A DNA stretch of 64,000 nt, from positions 1 through 64,000 of the forward strand of contig NZ_JAMXQV010000026.1 of assembly GCF_024703995.1 (NCBI RefSeq). The letters run 5' to 3'. The position numbers and the translations under genes are program-made. Every line of letters starts with the position of its first letter. Position 1 is the first letter of the stretch. The notes under the pieces were generated by a model. The model ran no database searches, was not told where the DNA came from, and saw only the letters and a program-made list of their open reading frames with translations. Positions 50,542 through 58,850 of this stretch are shown here, in pieces. The stretch is from Amycolatopsis iheyensis. GTDB lineage: Bacteria; Actinomycetota; Actinomycetes; Mycobacteriales; Pseudonocardiaceae.

Positions 50542-51291
50542 GTGAGTGCTGGGGCAATAATCGTCTGGGAAATATTGGGAACGGCCGCGCTGATCCTGCT
50601 CGGCAACGGTGTGGTCGCGAACCACGTGCTCCGCAAGAACAACGGTCATGACGCCGGCTTCCTGTTCATCAACTTCGGCTGGGCCTTCGCCGTCTTCACC
50701 GGCGCCAGCATCGCGGCGCCGACCGGCGCCCACCTCAACCCGGCGGTGACGCTCGGCCTGGCGATTTCGGGCAAGACGGCCTGGGCCGACGTCCCCTTCT
50801 ACTTCATCGGCGAGATGGTCGGCGCGATCCTCGGCGCCGTCCTCTGCTGGGCCGCCTACAAGCTGCAGTTCGACGACCACCCCGAACCCGAGAACACGCT
50901 CGGCATCTTCTCCACCGCGCCGCAGATCCCGAACAAGGTGTGGAACCTCGTCACCGAGATCATCGGCACCTTCGTGCTGGTGGCGTGGATCCTGCTCAGC
51001 CCGGTGGCGGCGGCCGGCGGCGACGGGGTGCCGACCTTCGGCAACTCCGCGCTCGGCTACGCGGGCGTCTCGTTCGTGGTCCTCGTGATCGGCACCTCGC
51101 TCGGCGGGCCGACGGGCTACGCCATCAACCCGGCCCGTGACCTCGGCCCGCGCATCGCGTACGCGTTCCTGCTGCCGATCAAGAACAAGGCCAACGCGAA
51201 CTGGGGCTACTCCTGGATCCCGGTCGTCGGCCCGCTGGCCGGTGGCGCGCTGGCCGCGTTGCTCTACCTCGGTGTGCACAACCTGACCTGA
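50542..51291 (+). CDS. glpF: Glycerol uptake facilitator (MIP/aquaporin family)
   Basis: 249 residues, six helices and two half-helices with NPA motifs: HLNPAVTLGLAISG and INPARDLGPR. The Asp after the second NPA (NPARD) is typical of glycerol-permeable aquaglyceroporins. GTG 50542 has GGAGGTG upstream. Followed 31 bases later by glpK, so a glycerol uptake operon. Confidence 0.92.
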   Translation: MSAGAIIVWEILGTAALILLGNGVVANHVLRKNNGHDAGFLFINFGWAFAVFTGASIAAPTGAHLNPAVTLGLAISGKTAWADVPFYFIGEMVGAILGAVLCWAAYKLQFDDHPEPENTLGIFSTAPQIPNKVWNLVTEIIGTFVLVAWILLSPVAAAGGDGVPTFGNSALGYAGVSFVVLVIGTSLGGPTGYAINPARDLGPRIAYAFLLPIKNKANANWGYSWIPVVGPLAGGALAALLYLGVHNLT

Positions 51292-51322
51292 TCGCCTCAC
51301 CCAACGGATTCCTGGAGCACAC

Positions 51323-52837
51323 ATGACTTCGTACGTAGCCGCGATCGACCAGGGCACGACGTCGACCCGGTGCATGATCTTCAACCACGAAGGCCGCGTG
51401 GTCGCCGTCGACCAACGCGAGCACGAGCAGATCTTCCCGAAGGCCGGCTGGGTCGAGCACAACGCCGAGGAAATCTGGGAGAACACGCGCCGGGTCGCCG
51501 CGGGCGCGCTCGCCAAGGCCGACCTGACCGCGAAGGACATCGCCGCCGTCGGCATCACCAACCAGCGCGAGACCGCGCTCGTCTGGGACAAGGCGACCGG
51601 CAAGCCGGTGTACAACGCCATCGTCTGGCAGGACACCCGCACCGACAAGATCGTCACCGAGCTCGGCAACCTCGGCGGCGGCCAGGAGCGCTACCGCGAG
51701 AAGGTCGGCCTCCCGCTCGCGACGTACTTCTCCGGGCCGAAGATCAAGTGGATCCTCGACAACGTCGACGGCGCCCGCGAGAAGGCCGAAGCCGGTGACC
51801 TGATCTTCGGCAACATGGACACCTGGGTGCTGTGGAACATGACCGGCGGCGCCGACGGCGGTGTGCACGTCACCGACCCGACGAACGCTTCGCGCACCAT
51901 GCTGATGGACCTCGACACCCTGCAATGGGACGCCGAGATCGCCGGCGAGATGGGCATCCCCCTTTCGATGCTGCCGGAGATCCGCTCCTCGTCCGAGGAG
52001 TACGGCAAGGTCCGCGAGAAGGGCGCGCTGGCCGGGGTGCCGATCGCGGGCATCCTGGGCGACCAGCAGGCCGCGACGTTCGGCCAGGCCTGCCTTTCGC
52101 CCGGCGAAGCCAAGAACACCTACGGCACCGGCAACTTCATGCTGCTCAACACCGGCACCGAAAAGGTGATGTCGCAGAACGGACTGCTCACCACGGTCTG
52201 CTACAAGATCGGCTCGAACGACACGGTCTACGCGCTGGAAGGCTCCATCGCGGTGACCGGTTCGCTGGTGCAGTGGCTGCGCGACAACCTCGGCATGATC
52301 GCGACCGCGGCCGAGATCGAGGAACACGCACGCAGCGTCGAGGACAACGGTGGCGCGTACTTCGTCCCGGCGTTCTCGGGTCTGTTCGCGCCTTACTGGC
52401 GCTCCGACGCCCGTGGCGCGATCGTCGGCCTCACCCGGTTCGTCAACAAGGGCCACCTCGCCCGCGCGGTCCTGGAAGCCACGGCGTTCCAGACGCGTGA
52501 GGTGCTCGAGGCGATGAACGCCGACTCGGGTGTTTCGCTCACCTCCCTCAAGGTGGACGGCGGGATGGTCGTCAACGAGCTGCTGATGCAGTTCCAGGCC
52601 GACATCCTCGGCGTGCCGGTGATCCGCCCGGTGGTCAACGAGACGACCGCGCTGGGCGCCGCGTACGCGGCCGGCTTGGCGGTGGGCTTCTGGAAGTCGG
52701 AGGACGACATCCGGAACAACTGGGCCCAGGACAAGCAGTGGGACCCGGCCATGGACGACGCCCGCCGCGACCGCGAGTTCCGCAACTGGAAGAAGGCCGT
52801 GACGAAGACGTTCGACTGGGTGGCCGACGAGGACTGA
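51323..52837 (+). CDS. glpK: Glycerol kinase
   Basis: 504 residues, full length. FGGY-family signatures: AAIDQGTTSTRCMIFNHEG, the glycerol-site WQDTRT and the second signature region GWYFVPAFSGLFAPYW-type stretch (here GGAYFVPAFSGLFAPYWRSD) and TRFVNKGHLARAVLEATAFQ (abridged: NKGHLARAVLEATAFQ). It phosphorylates glycerol after GlpF-mediated entry; GlpD then oxidises the product. A GC-rich hairpin follows. Confidence 0.96.
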   Translation: MTSYVAAIDQGTTSTRCMIFNHEGRVVAVDQREHEQIFPKAGWVEHNAEEIWENTRRVAAGALAKADLTAKDIAAVGITNQRETALVWDKATGKPVYNAIVWQDTRTDKIVTELGNLGGGQERYREKVGLPLATYFSGPKIKWILDNVDGAREKAEAGDLIFGNMDTWVLWNMTGGADGGVHVTDPTNASRTMLMDLDTLQWDAEIAGEMGIPLSMLPEIRSSSEEYGKVREKGALAGVPIAGILGDQQAATFGQACLSPGEAKNTYGTGNFMLLNTGTEKVMSQNGLLTTVCYKIGSNDTVYALEGSIAVTGSLVQWLRDNLGMIATAAEIEEHARSVEDNGGAYFVPAFSGLFAPYWRSDARGAIVGLTRFVNKGHLARAVLEATAFQTREVLEAMNADSGVSLTSLKVDGGMVVNELLMQFQADILGVPVIRPVVNETTALGAAYAAGLAVGFWKSEDDIRNNWAQDKQWDPAMDDARRDREFRNWKKAVTKTFDWVADED

Positions 52838-52846
52838 GCGGCTCGG

Positions 52847-52874
52847 GCCGGGGGCGCCACGCGGCGCCTCCGGC
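52847..52874. terminator. 12-bp hairpin between glpK and convergent VOC gene
   Basis: 52847-52858 (GCCGGGGGCGCC) pairs with 52863-52874 (GGCGCCTCCGGC), one pair being G-U, over a 4-base loop. It lies between convergent stop codons. Confidence 0.75.
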
Positions 52875-52882
52875 TCGTTCAC

Positions 52883-53686
52883 TCAGGCGTCCCAGCCCTC
52901 CGGCTTGCCGGACTGCTCGTTCGGCGAGATCACCAGGAACGGCACGCCCTGGTCGTCGACCACCCGCACCTGCCGTCCGTACGGCGAGTCGAACGGCTGC
53001 CCCTGCGCCTGCCCGCCCAGCTCGACGACCTTCGCCGCGCTCGCGTCCGCGTCCGCCACCGAGAAGTAGGCCGACCAGTTCGACGGCACCTCCGCCGGCA
53101 CCGAGCCGGGCAGCGCGCCGAGCCCACCCACCGGGCGGCCGTCGATCAGCAGGACCGCGTACGTGAAGTCGTCGTTCGACAGGTCCTGGAAGCCGAAGCC
53201 GAACACCTGCTCGTAGAACGCCTTCGCCGCCGGGTAGTCGCGGCTCATGCACTCGTTCCAGGCCAGCGTGCCGGGCGCCGCCGTGACCTGGGTGCCGATG
53301 TGGTCGCCCGCTTCCCAGAGGCCGAAGACCGCGCCCGCCGGGTCGGCCGCCACCGCCATCCGGCCTTCCTTCAGCACTTCCATGACCGGCATCAGGATCT
53401 GCCCGCCGGCCTCGGTGATCGCCGTCGCCGTCCGGTCCACGTCGGACACCGCGAGGTAGGTCGTCCACACCGCCGGCATCTCCTGGCCCGGCGGGGTCTG
53501 GCCGATCCCGGCGACCGACCGGCCGCCCAGCTGCGCCATGCCGTAGAAGCCGGTCTCCTCGCCGCCCTTCTGCACGTCCCAACCGAACAGGCCACTGTAG
53601 AAAGCCACCGCTTTCGCCTGGTCGGGGACCATCAGGTCCACCCAGCTGGGTGTGCCGTCAGGCCACCGCTCGTCCCGGAACAACAT
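52883..53686 (-). CDS. Two-domain VOC (glyoxalase-like) protein
   Basis: 267 residues holding two vicinal-oxygen-chelate modules: residues 10-125 (SWVDLMVPDQAKAVAFYSGLFGW) and 140-260 (NECMSRDYPAAKAFYEQVFGFGF). This paired form matches actinobacterial 27-kDa antigen-like VOC proteins (CFP30B group). Metal-dependent lyase, dioxygenase or binding protein; substrate unknown. Confidence 0.85.
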   Translation of the reverse strand: MLFRDERWPDGTPSWVDLMVPDQAKAVAFYSGLFGWDVQKGGEETGFYGMAQLGGRSVAGIGQTPPGQEMPAVWTTYLAVSDVDRTATAITEAGGQILMPVMEVLKEGRMAVAADPAGAVFGLWEAGDHIGTQVTAAPGTLAWNECMSRDYPAAKAFYEQVFGFGFQDLSNDDFTYAVLLIDGRPVGGLGALPGSVPAEVPSNWSAYFSVADADASAAKVVELGGQAQGQPFDSPYGRQVRVVDDQGVPFLVISPNEQSGKPEGWDA

Positions 53687-53774
53687 GTCGGCTCCCAACC
53701 CTCGTCCGCGCCGCCGAGGTGACGGCCGACACAGTCTGGCACCCACCACCGACAAAACCAGGGCCGAAGGACTC

Positions 53775-54425
53775 TCAGCGGCCGACGAGCTTGGCGTAGA
53801 CGACGATGTTGTCGACGTAGTTGTGCGCGCTGCGGTCGAAGACGCCGCCACAGGTGATCAGCCGCAGCTCCGGGCCGGCCGTGTCGTCGTAGACGCCCTC
53901 GGCCTCGAAGTCCTTCTTGGGCACTTGGTGCACCTTCGTCACCTCGAACGACGCCGTCGTGCCGTCCCGGCGGGCGACCGAGACCCGGTCACCCGGCGCC
54001 AGTTCCTTGAGCCGGAAGAAGATGCCCTTCTGGTGGTTGCCGTCGACGTGGCCGAGGACGACGGCCGGGCCGACCTCGCCGGGCGTCGGCGCGTAGGTGT
54101 ACCAGCCCGCCTGCAGCGGCGTGGTCACCGGCGGCACCTGGATCGTGTTGTCCGCGTTGACACCCAGCGGGACCAGCGAAGAGTGCGCGTCGATCTTCGG
54201 GATGTCGATCGAGACCGGCTCGGACTTCGGCAGGGCCGCGACGGCGTCCTGGCCCTGGGCCGGCGGCTCCGGGTCGACCGCGACCGGCTGGGCGGCGGGC
54301 GGCGGCTGCGCGGTGGACGGTTCGGCGCCGCCGCCGAGCGTCAGCACCAGCACCACCAACGCGGCCAGCAACGCCAGGACGAGGGCGATCAGGTAGCCCC
54401 GTCTGCTCATGCTCCTCGTGCTCAT
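53775..54425 (-). CDS. Class F sortase
   Basis: 216 residues: N-terminal membrane anchor (about 11-32), Pro/Gln linker, and a sortase barrel with His about 126 in VLGHVDGNHQKGIFF, catalytic Cys about 192 in LITCGGVFD and Arg in FDRSAHNYVDNIVVYA. The TCGG-x-FD-RS arrangement is class F, widespread in actinobacteria. It should attach proteins carrying C-terminal sorting signals to the envelope; two short secreted proteins with related C-termini are encoded just upstream (54502, 55218). Confidence 0.9.
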   Translation of the reverse strand: MSTRSMSRRGYLIALVLALLAALVVLVLTLGGGAEPSTAQPPPAAQPVAVDPEPPAQGQDAVAALPKSEPVSIDIPKIDAHSSLVPLGVNADNTIQVPPVTTPLQAGWYTYAPTPGEVGPAVVLGHVDGNHQKGIFFRLKELAPGDRVSVARRDGTTASFEVTKVHQVPKKDFEAEGVYDDTAGPELRLITCGGVFDRSAHNYVDNIVVYAKLVGR

Positions 54426-54501
54426 GTCTCCCCCGTGCCTGGCTCCTGCCGTTCACACGTCCGGGTGGCTCGTTCGGTTGCGTCCGACCGTACCGCCGCG
54501 C

Positions 54502-55032
54502 TCAGCGCCGCCGCGCCCGCCGGGCGAGCACGAGCCCGCCGCCGCCCACCGCGAGTGCGCCCATCGCGGCGGCCGCGGCCAGCGGACCGCCGTCGGACGG
54601 ACCGTCGGCGCCCCCGGTCTGCGGCGCCCCCGAGGGCACCTTGACGACCTGCTTCGCTTCACTCAGAACGGTGAACTTCGTGGTGATCTCGGCGCCACCG
54701 CAGGAGAAGGACACCGCGTAGACGCCCGGCTTCGCCTGCTTCACGACCGCCGACGCGGCCGCGGCCGGCGCCTTCGCCGGGTCGTGCTGCGGGCCGACCC
54801 GGCGCAGGTTGCCGATGGTGAGGACCGGCGACGTCGGGTTCTGCGTGGCCGAGGCCTCGCAGCCGAGGCGGATCTCCACCTTCGCGCCCGGCCGGGCGGC
54901 CCCCGGGAGCACGCGCAGGTAGGCCTTCGGGTTTCCCGCGGGCTCCGCCGAGGTGGACGGCGCGGCGAAGGCCGCCGGGCCACCGAGCAGCAACCCCACC
55001 GAGACGACGGCGAGCACAAGAGTCCTGCGCAT
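54502..55032 (-). CDS. Secreted protein with sortase-type C-terminus
   Basis: 176 residues: Sec signal peptide (LVLAVVSVGLLLGGPAAFAAP), a beta-rich domain with two Cys (GCEA, SCGG), then VPSGAPQTGGADGPS, a hydrophobic helix (about 150-170) and RRARRR. The tripartite C-terminus is a cell-wall sorting signal, with PQTGG as the likely recognition motif. The adjacent class F sortase is its probable enzyme. ATG 55032 follows AGGGGAG. Confidence 0.82.
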   Translation of the reverse strand: MRRTLVLAVVSVGLLLGGPAAFAAPSTSAEPAGNPKAYLRVLPGAARPGAKVEIRLGCEASATQNPTSPVLTIGNLRRVGPQHDPAKAPAAAASAVVKQAKPGVYAVSFSCGGAEITTKFTVLSEAKQVVKVPSGAPQTGGADGPSDGGPLAAAAAMGALAVGGGGLVLARRARRR

Positions 55033-55172
55033 TGTTTTCTCCCCTTTTCCTGGACGCTCGGAAATGCGGCGGATTCGCCTCGCGAACGCCGATCGCAGTC
55101 CCCCTGCCTCGGCTTTCGCTTCCCTGTACTTCATGAGACGTGTCACGGGAATGGGGGTTGCGTCCAAGAAAA

Positions 55173-55201
55173 AACCACCCCGGAAGCATTCCGGGGTGGT
55201 T
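55173..55201 (-). terminator. Canonical Rho-independent terminator with U-tract
   Basis: On the minus strand a perfect 13-bp stem (AACCACCCCGGAA at 55189-55201, read from the other strand, with 55173-55185), 3-base loop, is followed directly by a run of six T at 55169-55174. This classical form is rare in such GC-rich DNA and cleanly separates the gene at 55218 from the one at 54502. Confidence 0.88.
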
Positions 55202-55217
55202 CGGGTTCCGGCGGCGG

Positions 55218-55673
55218 TCAGCCGGCCATGCTGCCGTCGCCCGCCTTGGCGGCGCCGGAGGGCACCTTCGAAACCTGAGGCGCCGGCACCGAGAACTGGG
55301 TGCGGTAGGTGTTCGCGCCGCACGTCACGGTCAGCGGGTACGTTCCCGCCGCGGTGCCGGGCTTCAGCTCGACGTCGGCGCTGATGTTCGCGTCGGTGCC
55401 CATGAACGGGCCCGAGACGTAGTTGGCGAAGCTGAGCACCGGCGAGGCGAACGTCCCCTTGTCCTCGGCGCACTTGGCCAGCGCGACGTTCGGCGCGTCG
55501 CGGACGTACTTGTCCACGAGCGTCGTGTTGTACGCGGTGTTGACGTTGAGCTGGACGCGCCCCGCTGGCGCGCTCGGCGCGGGACTGCCGCTGGTCTGCT
55601 GCGCTGTCGCGGGCGCTGCCAGCGCCGTCGCCCCGATCACCGCTGCCGCAACGAAAACCACCGTCTTGCGCAC
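55218..55673 (-). CDS. Secreted protein, paralogue of the sortase substrate without anchor
   Basis: About 151 residues: signal peptide (VVFVAAAVIGATALAAPATAQ), a beta domain with two Cys (AKCAED, VTCGAN), and a C-terminal VPSGAAKAGDGSMAG. The VSKVPSGA end resembles VVKVPSGAP of the 54502 protein, but the hydrophobic helix and basic tail are missing, so it should be released, not anchored. GTG 55673 gives a standard signal peptide; a GTG at 55712 would add 13 residues. Confidence 0.75.
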   Translation of the reverse strand: MRKTVVFVAAAVIGATALAAPATAQQTSGSPAPSAPAGRVQLNVNTAYNTTLVDKYVRDAPNVALAKCAEDKGTFASPVLSFANYVSGPFMGTDANISADVELKPGTAAGTYPLTVTCGANTYRTQFSVPAPQVSKVPSGAAKAGDGSMAG

Positions 55674-55746
55674 CTTCGCACCCTTCGCGTCCTTCAGCCT
55701 TACCACCGACAAGACGCGACGGGGTGCGAAGGGGTTGCGTAACGGA

Positions 55747-57147
55747 TCAGTCGAGATCGTCGTGGCGCATGAGCTGGCGGCCGGCCTCGGTGATCGAGCC
55801 CGACAGCGACGGGTACACCGAAAATGTCAGTGCCAGGTGGTCCACTGTGAGCTGGTTCTGGACGGCGAGCGCGATGGGAAGGATGAGCTCGCTCGCCGTC
55901 GGCGCCACGACGACGCCACCGACGACCACGCCGGTGGCGGGGCGGCAGAACAGCTTCACGAAGCCTCGGCGGAGGCCCTCCATCTTCGCGCGCGCGTTGG
56001 TGGCCAGGGGCAGCATGATGGTGCGCGCGGGCACCTCGCCGGAGTCGATCGCCTGCTGGCTGATGCCGACGGTGGCGATCTCCGGGTGGGTGAACACGTT
56101 GGCGGCGACGGTCTTGAGCTTGATCGGCGCGACGCCTTCGCCCAGCGCGTGCCACATCGCGATGCGGCCCTGCATGCTCGCCACCGAGGCCAGCATGAGC
56201 ACGCCGGTGCAGTCGCCGGCGGCGTAGATCCCGGGAACGGAGGTGCGCGAAACGCGGTCGACGGTGATGAACCCGCCGGGGCCGGGCGAGATGCCGACCT
56301 TGTCGAGGCCGATGTCCGTGGTGTTGGGGACCGACCCGACGGTCATCAGCGCGTGGCTGGCTTCGATCACGCGGCCGTCGGCGAGGTGGATCTCGACGCC
56401 CTTTTCGGTGCGCTCGACGCGGTCCGCGCGCGCCTGCTTGGCGACGGTCGTGCCGCGCTGGGAGAAGACCTCCTCGAGCACGGCGGCGGCGTCGGCGTCC
56501 TCGTGCGGGAGGACGCGGTCGCGGCTGGAGACGACGGTGACCTTGACGCCCATCTCGGTGTAGGCGGACGCGAACTCGGCGCCGGTGACGCCGGAGCCGA
56601 TCACGGCGAGGTGTTCGGGCAGCTCCTGGAGCTCGTAGAGCTGACGCCAGTCGAGGATGCGCTCACCGTCGGGCACCGCGCCGGGCAGCACGCGCGGGGT
56701 GGCGCCGGTGGCGATGAGGACGACGTCGGCGGGCAGCTTCTCGGTGCCTTCGGCGGTCGTGACGGCGACCTTGTGCGTCGCGAGGCCGGGCTCTTCGTCG
56801 CAGAAGCGTGCTTCGCCGGCGATGACGCGGACGCCTTCGCGCTGTACGCGGGCGCGGATGTCGGCGGACTGGGCGAGCGCGAGGCCCTTCACCCGGCCGT
56901 GGACGGTCGGGAGGTCGACGCGCGTGTCGGCCAGGTCGGTGTTGATGCCGAGCTCGCCGAGGTCGTGCATCTTCGCCAGGGCGCCCGAGCTCGCGATGAA
57001 CGTCTTCGACGGAACGCAGTCGTAGAGGACGCAGGCGCCACCCAGGCCGTCACGCTCGACGATCGTGACGTCGGCCCCGTGCTGGGCTGCGACCAGCGCG
57101 GCTTCGTAGCCGGCCGGGCCCCCGCCCATGATCACGATCCTGGTCAC
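55747..57147 (-). CDS. lpdA: LpdA-like NAD(P)H:quinone oxidoreductase (flavoprotein disulfide reductase family)
   Basis: 466 residues of the pyridine nucleotide-disulfide reductase family: IVIMGGGPAGYEAALVAAQHG, GLGGACVLYDCVPSKTFIASS (CVLYDC in place of CxxxxC spacing is intact), IATGATPRVLPGA, VIGSGVTGAEFASAY and IYAAGDCTG. The active-site pair is present, but the C-terminal His-Glu of dihydrolipoamide dehydrogenases is replaced (SLSGSITEAGRQLM), matching mycobacterial LpdA (Rv3303c), a quinone reductase. GTG 57147 has AGGAGGA upstream. Confidence 0.9.
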   Translation of the reverse strand: MTRIVIMGGGPAGYEAALVAAQHGADVTIVERDGLGGACVLYDCVPSKTFIASSGALAKMHDLGELGINTDLADTRVDLPTVHGRVKGLALAQSADIRARVQREGVRVIAGEARFCDEEPGLATHKVAVTTAEGTEKLPADVVLIATGATPRVLPGAVPDGERILDWRQLYELQELPEHLAVIGSGVTGAEFASAYTEMGVKVTVVSSRDRVLPHEDADAAAVLEEVFSQRGTTVAKQARADRVERTEKGVEIHLADGRVIEASHALMTVGSVPNTTDIGLDKVGISPGPGGFITVDRVSRTSVPGIYAAGDCTGVLMLASVASMQGRIAMWHALGEGVAPIKLKTVAANVFTHPEIATVGISQQAIDSGEVPARTIMLPLATNARAKMEGLRRGFVKLFCRPATGVVVGGVVVAPTASELILPIALAVQNQLTVDHLALTFSVYPSLSGSITEAGRQLMRHDDLD

Positions 57148-57275
57148 CTGGGTCCTCCTCTGGATGAGCGTTTGCGGTGCTCTCACCGTACGCGGCGAAG
57201 GTGGCCGGACACTGAAGTGGGCGAACACGGCGAGTGCGTCCGACCGGGGGCGGGCGGGGTCGCTAGGCTGTCCGC

Positions 57276-57728
57276 GTGCCGTTGTATGCCGCGTACGGAT
57301 CGAACATGGAGCCCGCCCAGATGCTGGAGCGCGCGCCGCACTCGCCGATGGCCGGCACCGGCTGGCTGGAGGGGTGGCGCCTGACCTTCGGCGGCGAGGA
57401 CCTCGGCTGGGAAGGTGCCCTGGCCACGATCGTCGAAGACCCGGCATCCCGGGTCTTCGTCGTCCTCTACGACGTGACGTCCCTGGACGAGACGGGCCTG
57501 GACCGCTGGGAGGGCGGCGAGCTGGGCATCCACTCGAAGATCCGCCTCCGCGTCCAGACCATGGACGGCTCGGCCCTGGCCTGGCTCTACGTCCTGGACG
57601 CCTACGAAGGCGGCCTCCCTTCCGCCCGTTACCTGGGCGTCCTGGCGGACGCCGCGGAGACCGCAGGTGCCCCAGCCGACTACGTAGACGACCTCCGAAC
57701 CCGCCCCTGCTCCGGAATAACCGGCTAG
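57276..57728 (+). CDS. Gamma-glutamylcyclotransferase-like protein
   Basis: 150 residues of the GGCT fold: LYAAYGSNMEPAQML start (YGSN loop), GWRLTFGG, and a YEGGLPSARYL motif. The catalytic Glu region is LDRWEGGELG. Acts on gamma-glutamyl amines or related compounds; mycobacteria have a similar small gene beside lpdA. Divergent from lpdA with 128 bases between. The IR arm starts two bases after its stop. Confidence 0.82.
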   Translation: MPLYAAYGSNMEPAQMLERAPHSPMAGTGWLEGWRLTFGGEDLGWEGALATIVEDPASRVFVVLYDVTSLDETGLDRWEGGELGIHSKIRLRVQTMDGSALAWLYVLDAYEGGLPSARYLGVLADAAETAGAPADYVDDLRTRPCSGITG

Positions 57729-57729
57729 C

Positions 57730-57783
57730 TCGTGTCGTCTCCCCAATCACGCGTGTCGACCCTTCAATCACGCGTGTCGACCC
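57730..57783 (+). repeat. Left 54-bp inverted-repeat arm
   Basis: Contains two direct copies of AATCACGCGTGTCGACC (57745 and 57766) after CGTGTCGTCTCCCC. Its reverse complement recurs at 58796-58849 with five mismatches in 54. A third, decayed copy (ATCACGCCGCTCGGCCC) is the 3' end of the DUF559 gene itself, from 57788. Confidence 0.85.
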
Positions 57784-57788
57784 GCTGA

Positions 57789-58688
57789 TCACGCCGCTCG
57801 GCCCGCTCGCCGGTCGAAGGCATTGCGCAGCTCGGTCAGAAGACGACTTGGATCCCGCAGATCGGCCGCGACGGCCCGGAGGGTGATCCAGCCACGGGCC
57901 GCCATCCGTTCGTCGCGTTCCCGGTCGTACTCACGGCGTTCCTCGTGAGCGGCGAACCCGTCGTATTCGAGGGCGATCTGTCGGCTCGGCCAGGCCATGT
58001 CGAACACGTAGAGCTTGCGGCCGTCGACTGTGGTGATCTCGTGCTGCGGATCCGGCACTGGGAAGCCGGCTTCGACGACGATCAGCCGCAGCACGCTTTC
58101 CGGAGGCGACTCCGCCCTGCCGGTGGCGAGGTCCAGCAGCATCAGCGCCCTGTGGATACCTCGCCGGTCGCGGCGGTCGGCGAGCCGGTCGCGCACGTTC
58201 TCCCGGAGTTTCGCGCAGTGATCCGGCGGCAGACCTCGAAGGGCTTCGTCGAGCGCGGTGAAGGCCGCTCGCTTACCCCCGTCGCAGAGAAAGTCGGCCA
58301 AGGCACGATCGAGGAGGAAGGTCAGCAGGCCATCGATCTCGATCACGTCTTCGTCCCGGAAGCCACCTTGGTGCACGACCAGACCGGGCCGCGATCGAAC
58401 GCGCCGCGAGTAGGGCACCATCACGTGGATGTCGCGGTCATCGGCCGCCGAAATGCCGTGCAAGGCAAGGGAAGTAACCCCGGCCACGGCGACGGGAGGC
58501 TTGACGGCGAGCAACGCGGCGGCAGCCCTCGTCGGCAATTTCAAGAGGTCGGTGGCGTGCACGACAACGCCTCGCCATGGCTGCGAGAGCAGCCCGCGTT
58601 CAAGCCCTTCGAGCACCTTGCGCCGCCCCAGGATGCGGTCGGCCTCGGCACGCGAGAGCACTCCATGTCGTCTTGCCCACTCGGTCAC
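57789..58688 (-). CDS. AbiEi-like/DUF559 (Vsr-type nuclease fold) protein
   Basis: 299 residues. The N-terminal ~90 residues resemble the AbiEi antitoxin-type helix-turn-helix (GVLSRAEADRILGRRKVLEGLERGLL, abridged: LSRAEADRILGRRKVLEGLE) and the C-terminal ~100 residues are DUF559: PPESVLRLIVVEAGFPVPDPQHE, FDMAWPSRQIALEYDGFAAHE and RERDERMAARGWITLRAVAADL (abridged: ERMAARGWITLRAV). The E, D and ExD positions fit a PD-(D/E)xK nuclease core. No AbiEii toxin or mismatch-repair partner is adjacent. The gene is bounded by 54-bp inverted repeats. Confidence 0.78.
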   Translation of the reverse strand: MTEWARRHGVLSRAEADRILGRRKVLEGLERGLLSQPWRGVVVHATDLLKLPTRAAAALLAVKPPVAVAGVTSLALHGISAADDRDIHVMVPYSRRVRSRPGLVVHQGGFRDEDVIEIDGLLTFLLDRALADFLCDGGKRAAFTALDEALRGLPPDHCAKLRENVRDRLADRRDRRGIHRALMLLDLATGRAESPPESVLRLIVVEAGFPVPDPQHEITTVDGRKLYVFDMAWPSRQIALEYDGFAAHEERREYDRERDERMAARGWITLRAVAADLRDPSRLLTELRNAFDRRAGRAA

Positions 58689-58694
58689 AAGATC

Positions 58695-58738
58695 GAGAAT
58701 GAGGCCCTCCCACGCCCGGGTGGAAGGGCCTCATTCTC
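58695..58738 (-). terminator. Hairpin before the DUF559 gene
   Basis: GAGAATGAGGCCCT (58695-58708) pairs with AGGGCCTCATTCTC (58725-58738); the stem continues after one mismatch with CCAC/GTGG. It lies seven bases before the GTG start, in the leader of the DUF559 gene, and could terminate read-through from the amidohydrolase gene. Confidence 0.6.
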
Positions 58739-58742
58739 AATC

Positions 58743-58781
58743 TGTGGACAACTACCCACCTGTGGATAACCCTGTGCACAA
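58743..58781 (-). promoter_or_regulatory. Cluster of three DnaA-box-like sites
   Basis: TTGTCCACA (58743-58751), TTATCCACA (58761-58769) and TTGTGCACA (58773-58781), all read on the minus strand and in one orientation. The first is the Streptomyces DnaA-box consensus and the second the E. coli consensus. They are in the DUF559 leader. DnaA binding is inferred only from sequence. Confidence 0.6.
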
Positions 58782-58795
58782 CTCGCGTGCGGGAA

Positions 58796-58849
58796 GGGTC
58801 GACACGCGTGATTAGAAGGTCGACACGCGTGATTGGAGAGACGACACGG
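58796..58849 (-). repeat. Right 54-bp inverted-repeat arm
   Basis: The inverse of 57730-57783 with about 49 of 54 identical, again carrying two direct copies of the AATCACGCGTGTCGACC unit. It ends one base before the amidohydrolase stop codon. Palindromes CACGCGTG and GTCGAC recur in each unit. Confidence 0.85.
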
Positions 58850-58850
58850 C

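Noticed and set aside
58743..58781. Chromosomal replication origin
   Set aside because: Only three boxes and no dnaA, dnaN or AT-rich unwinding element nearby; treated as a local DnaA-box-like cluster.
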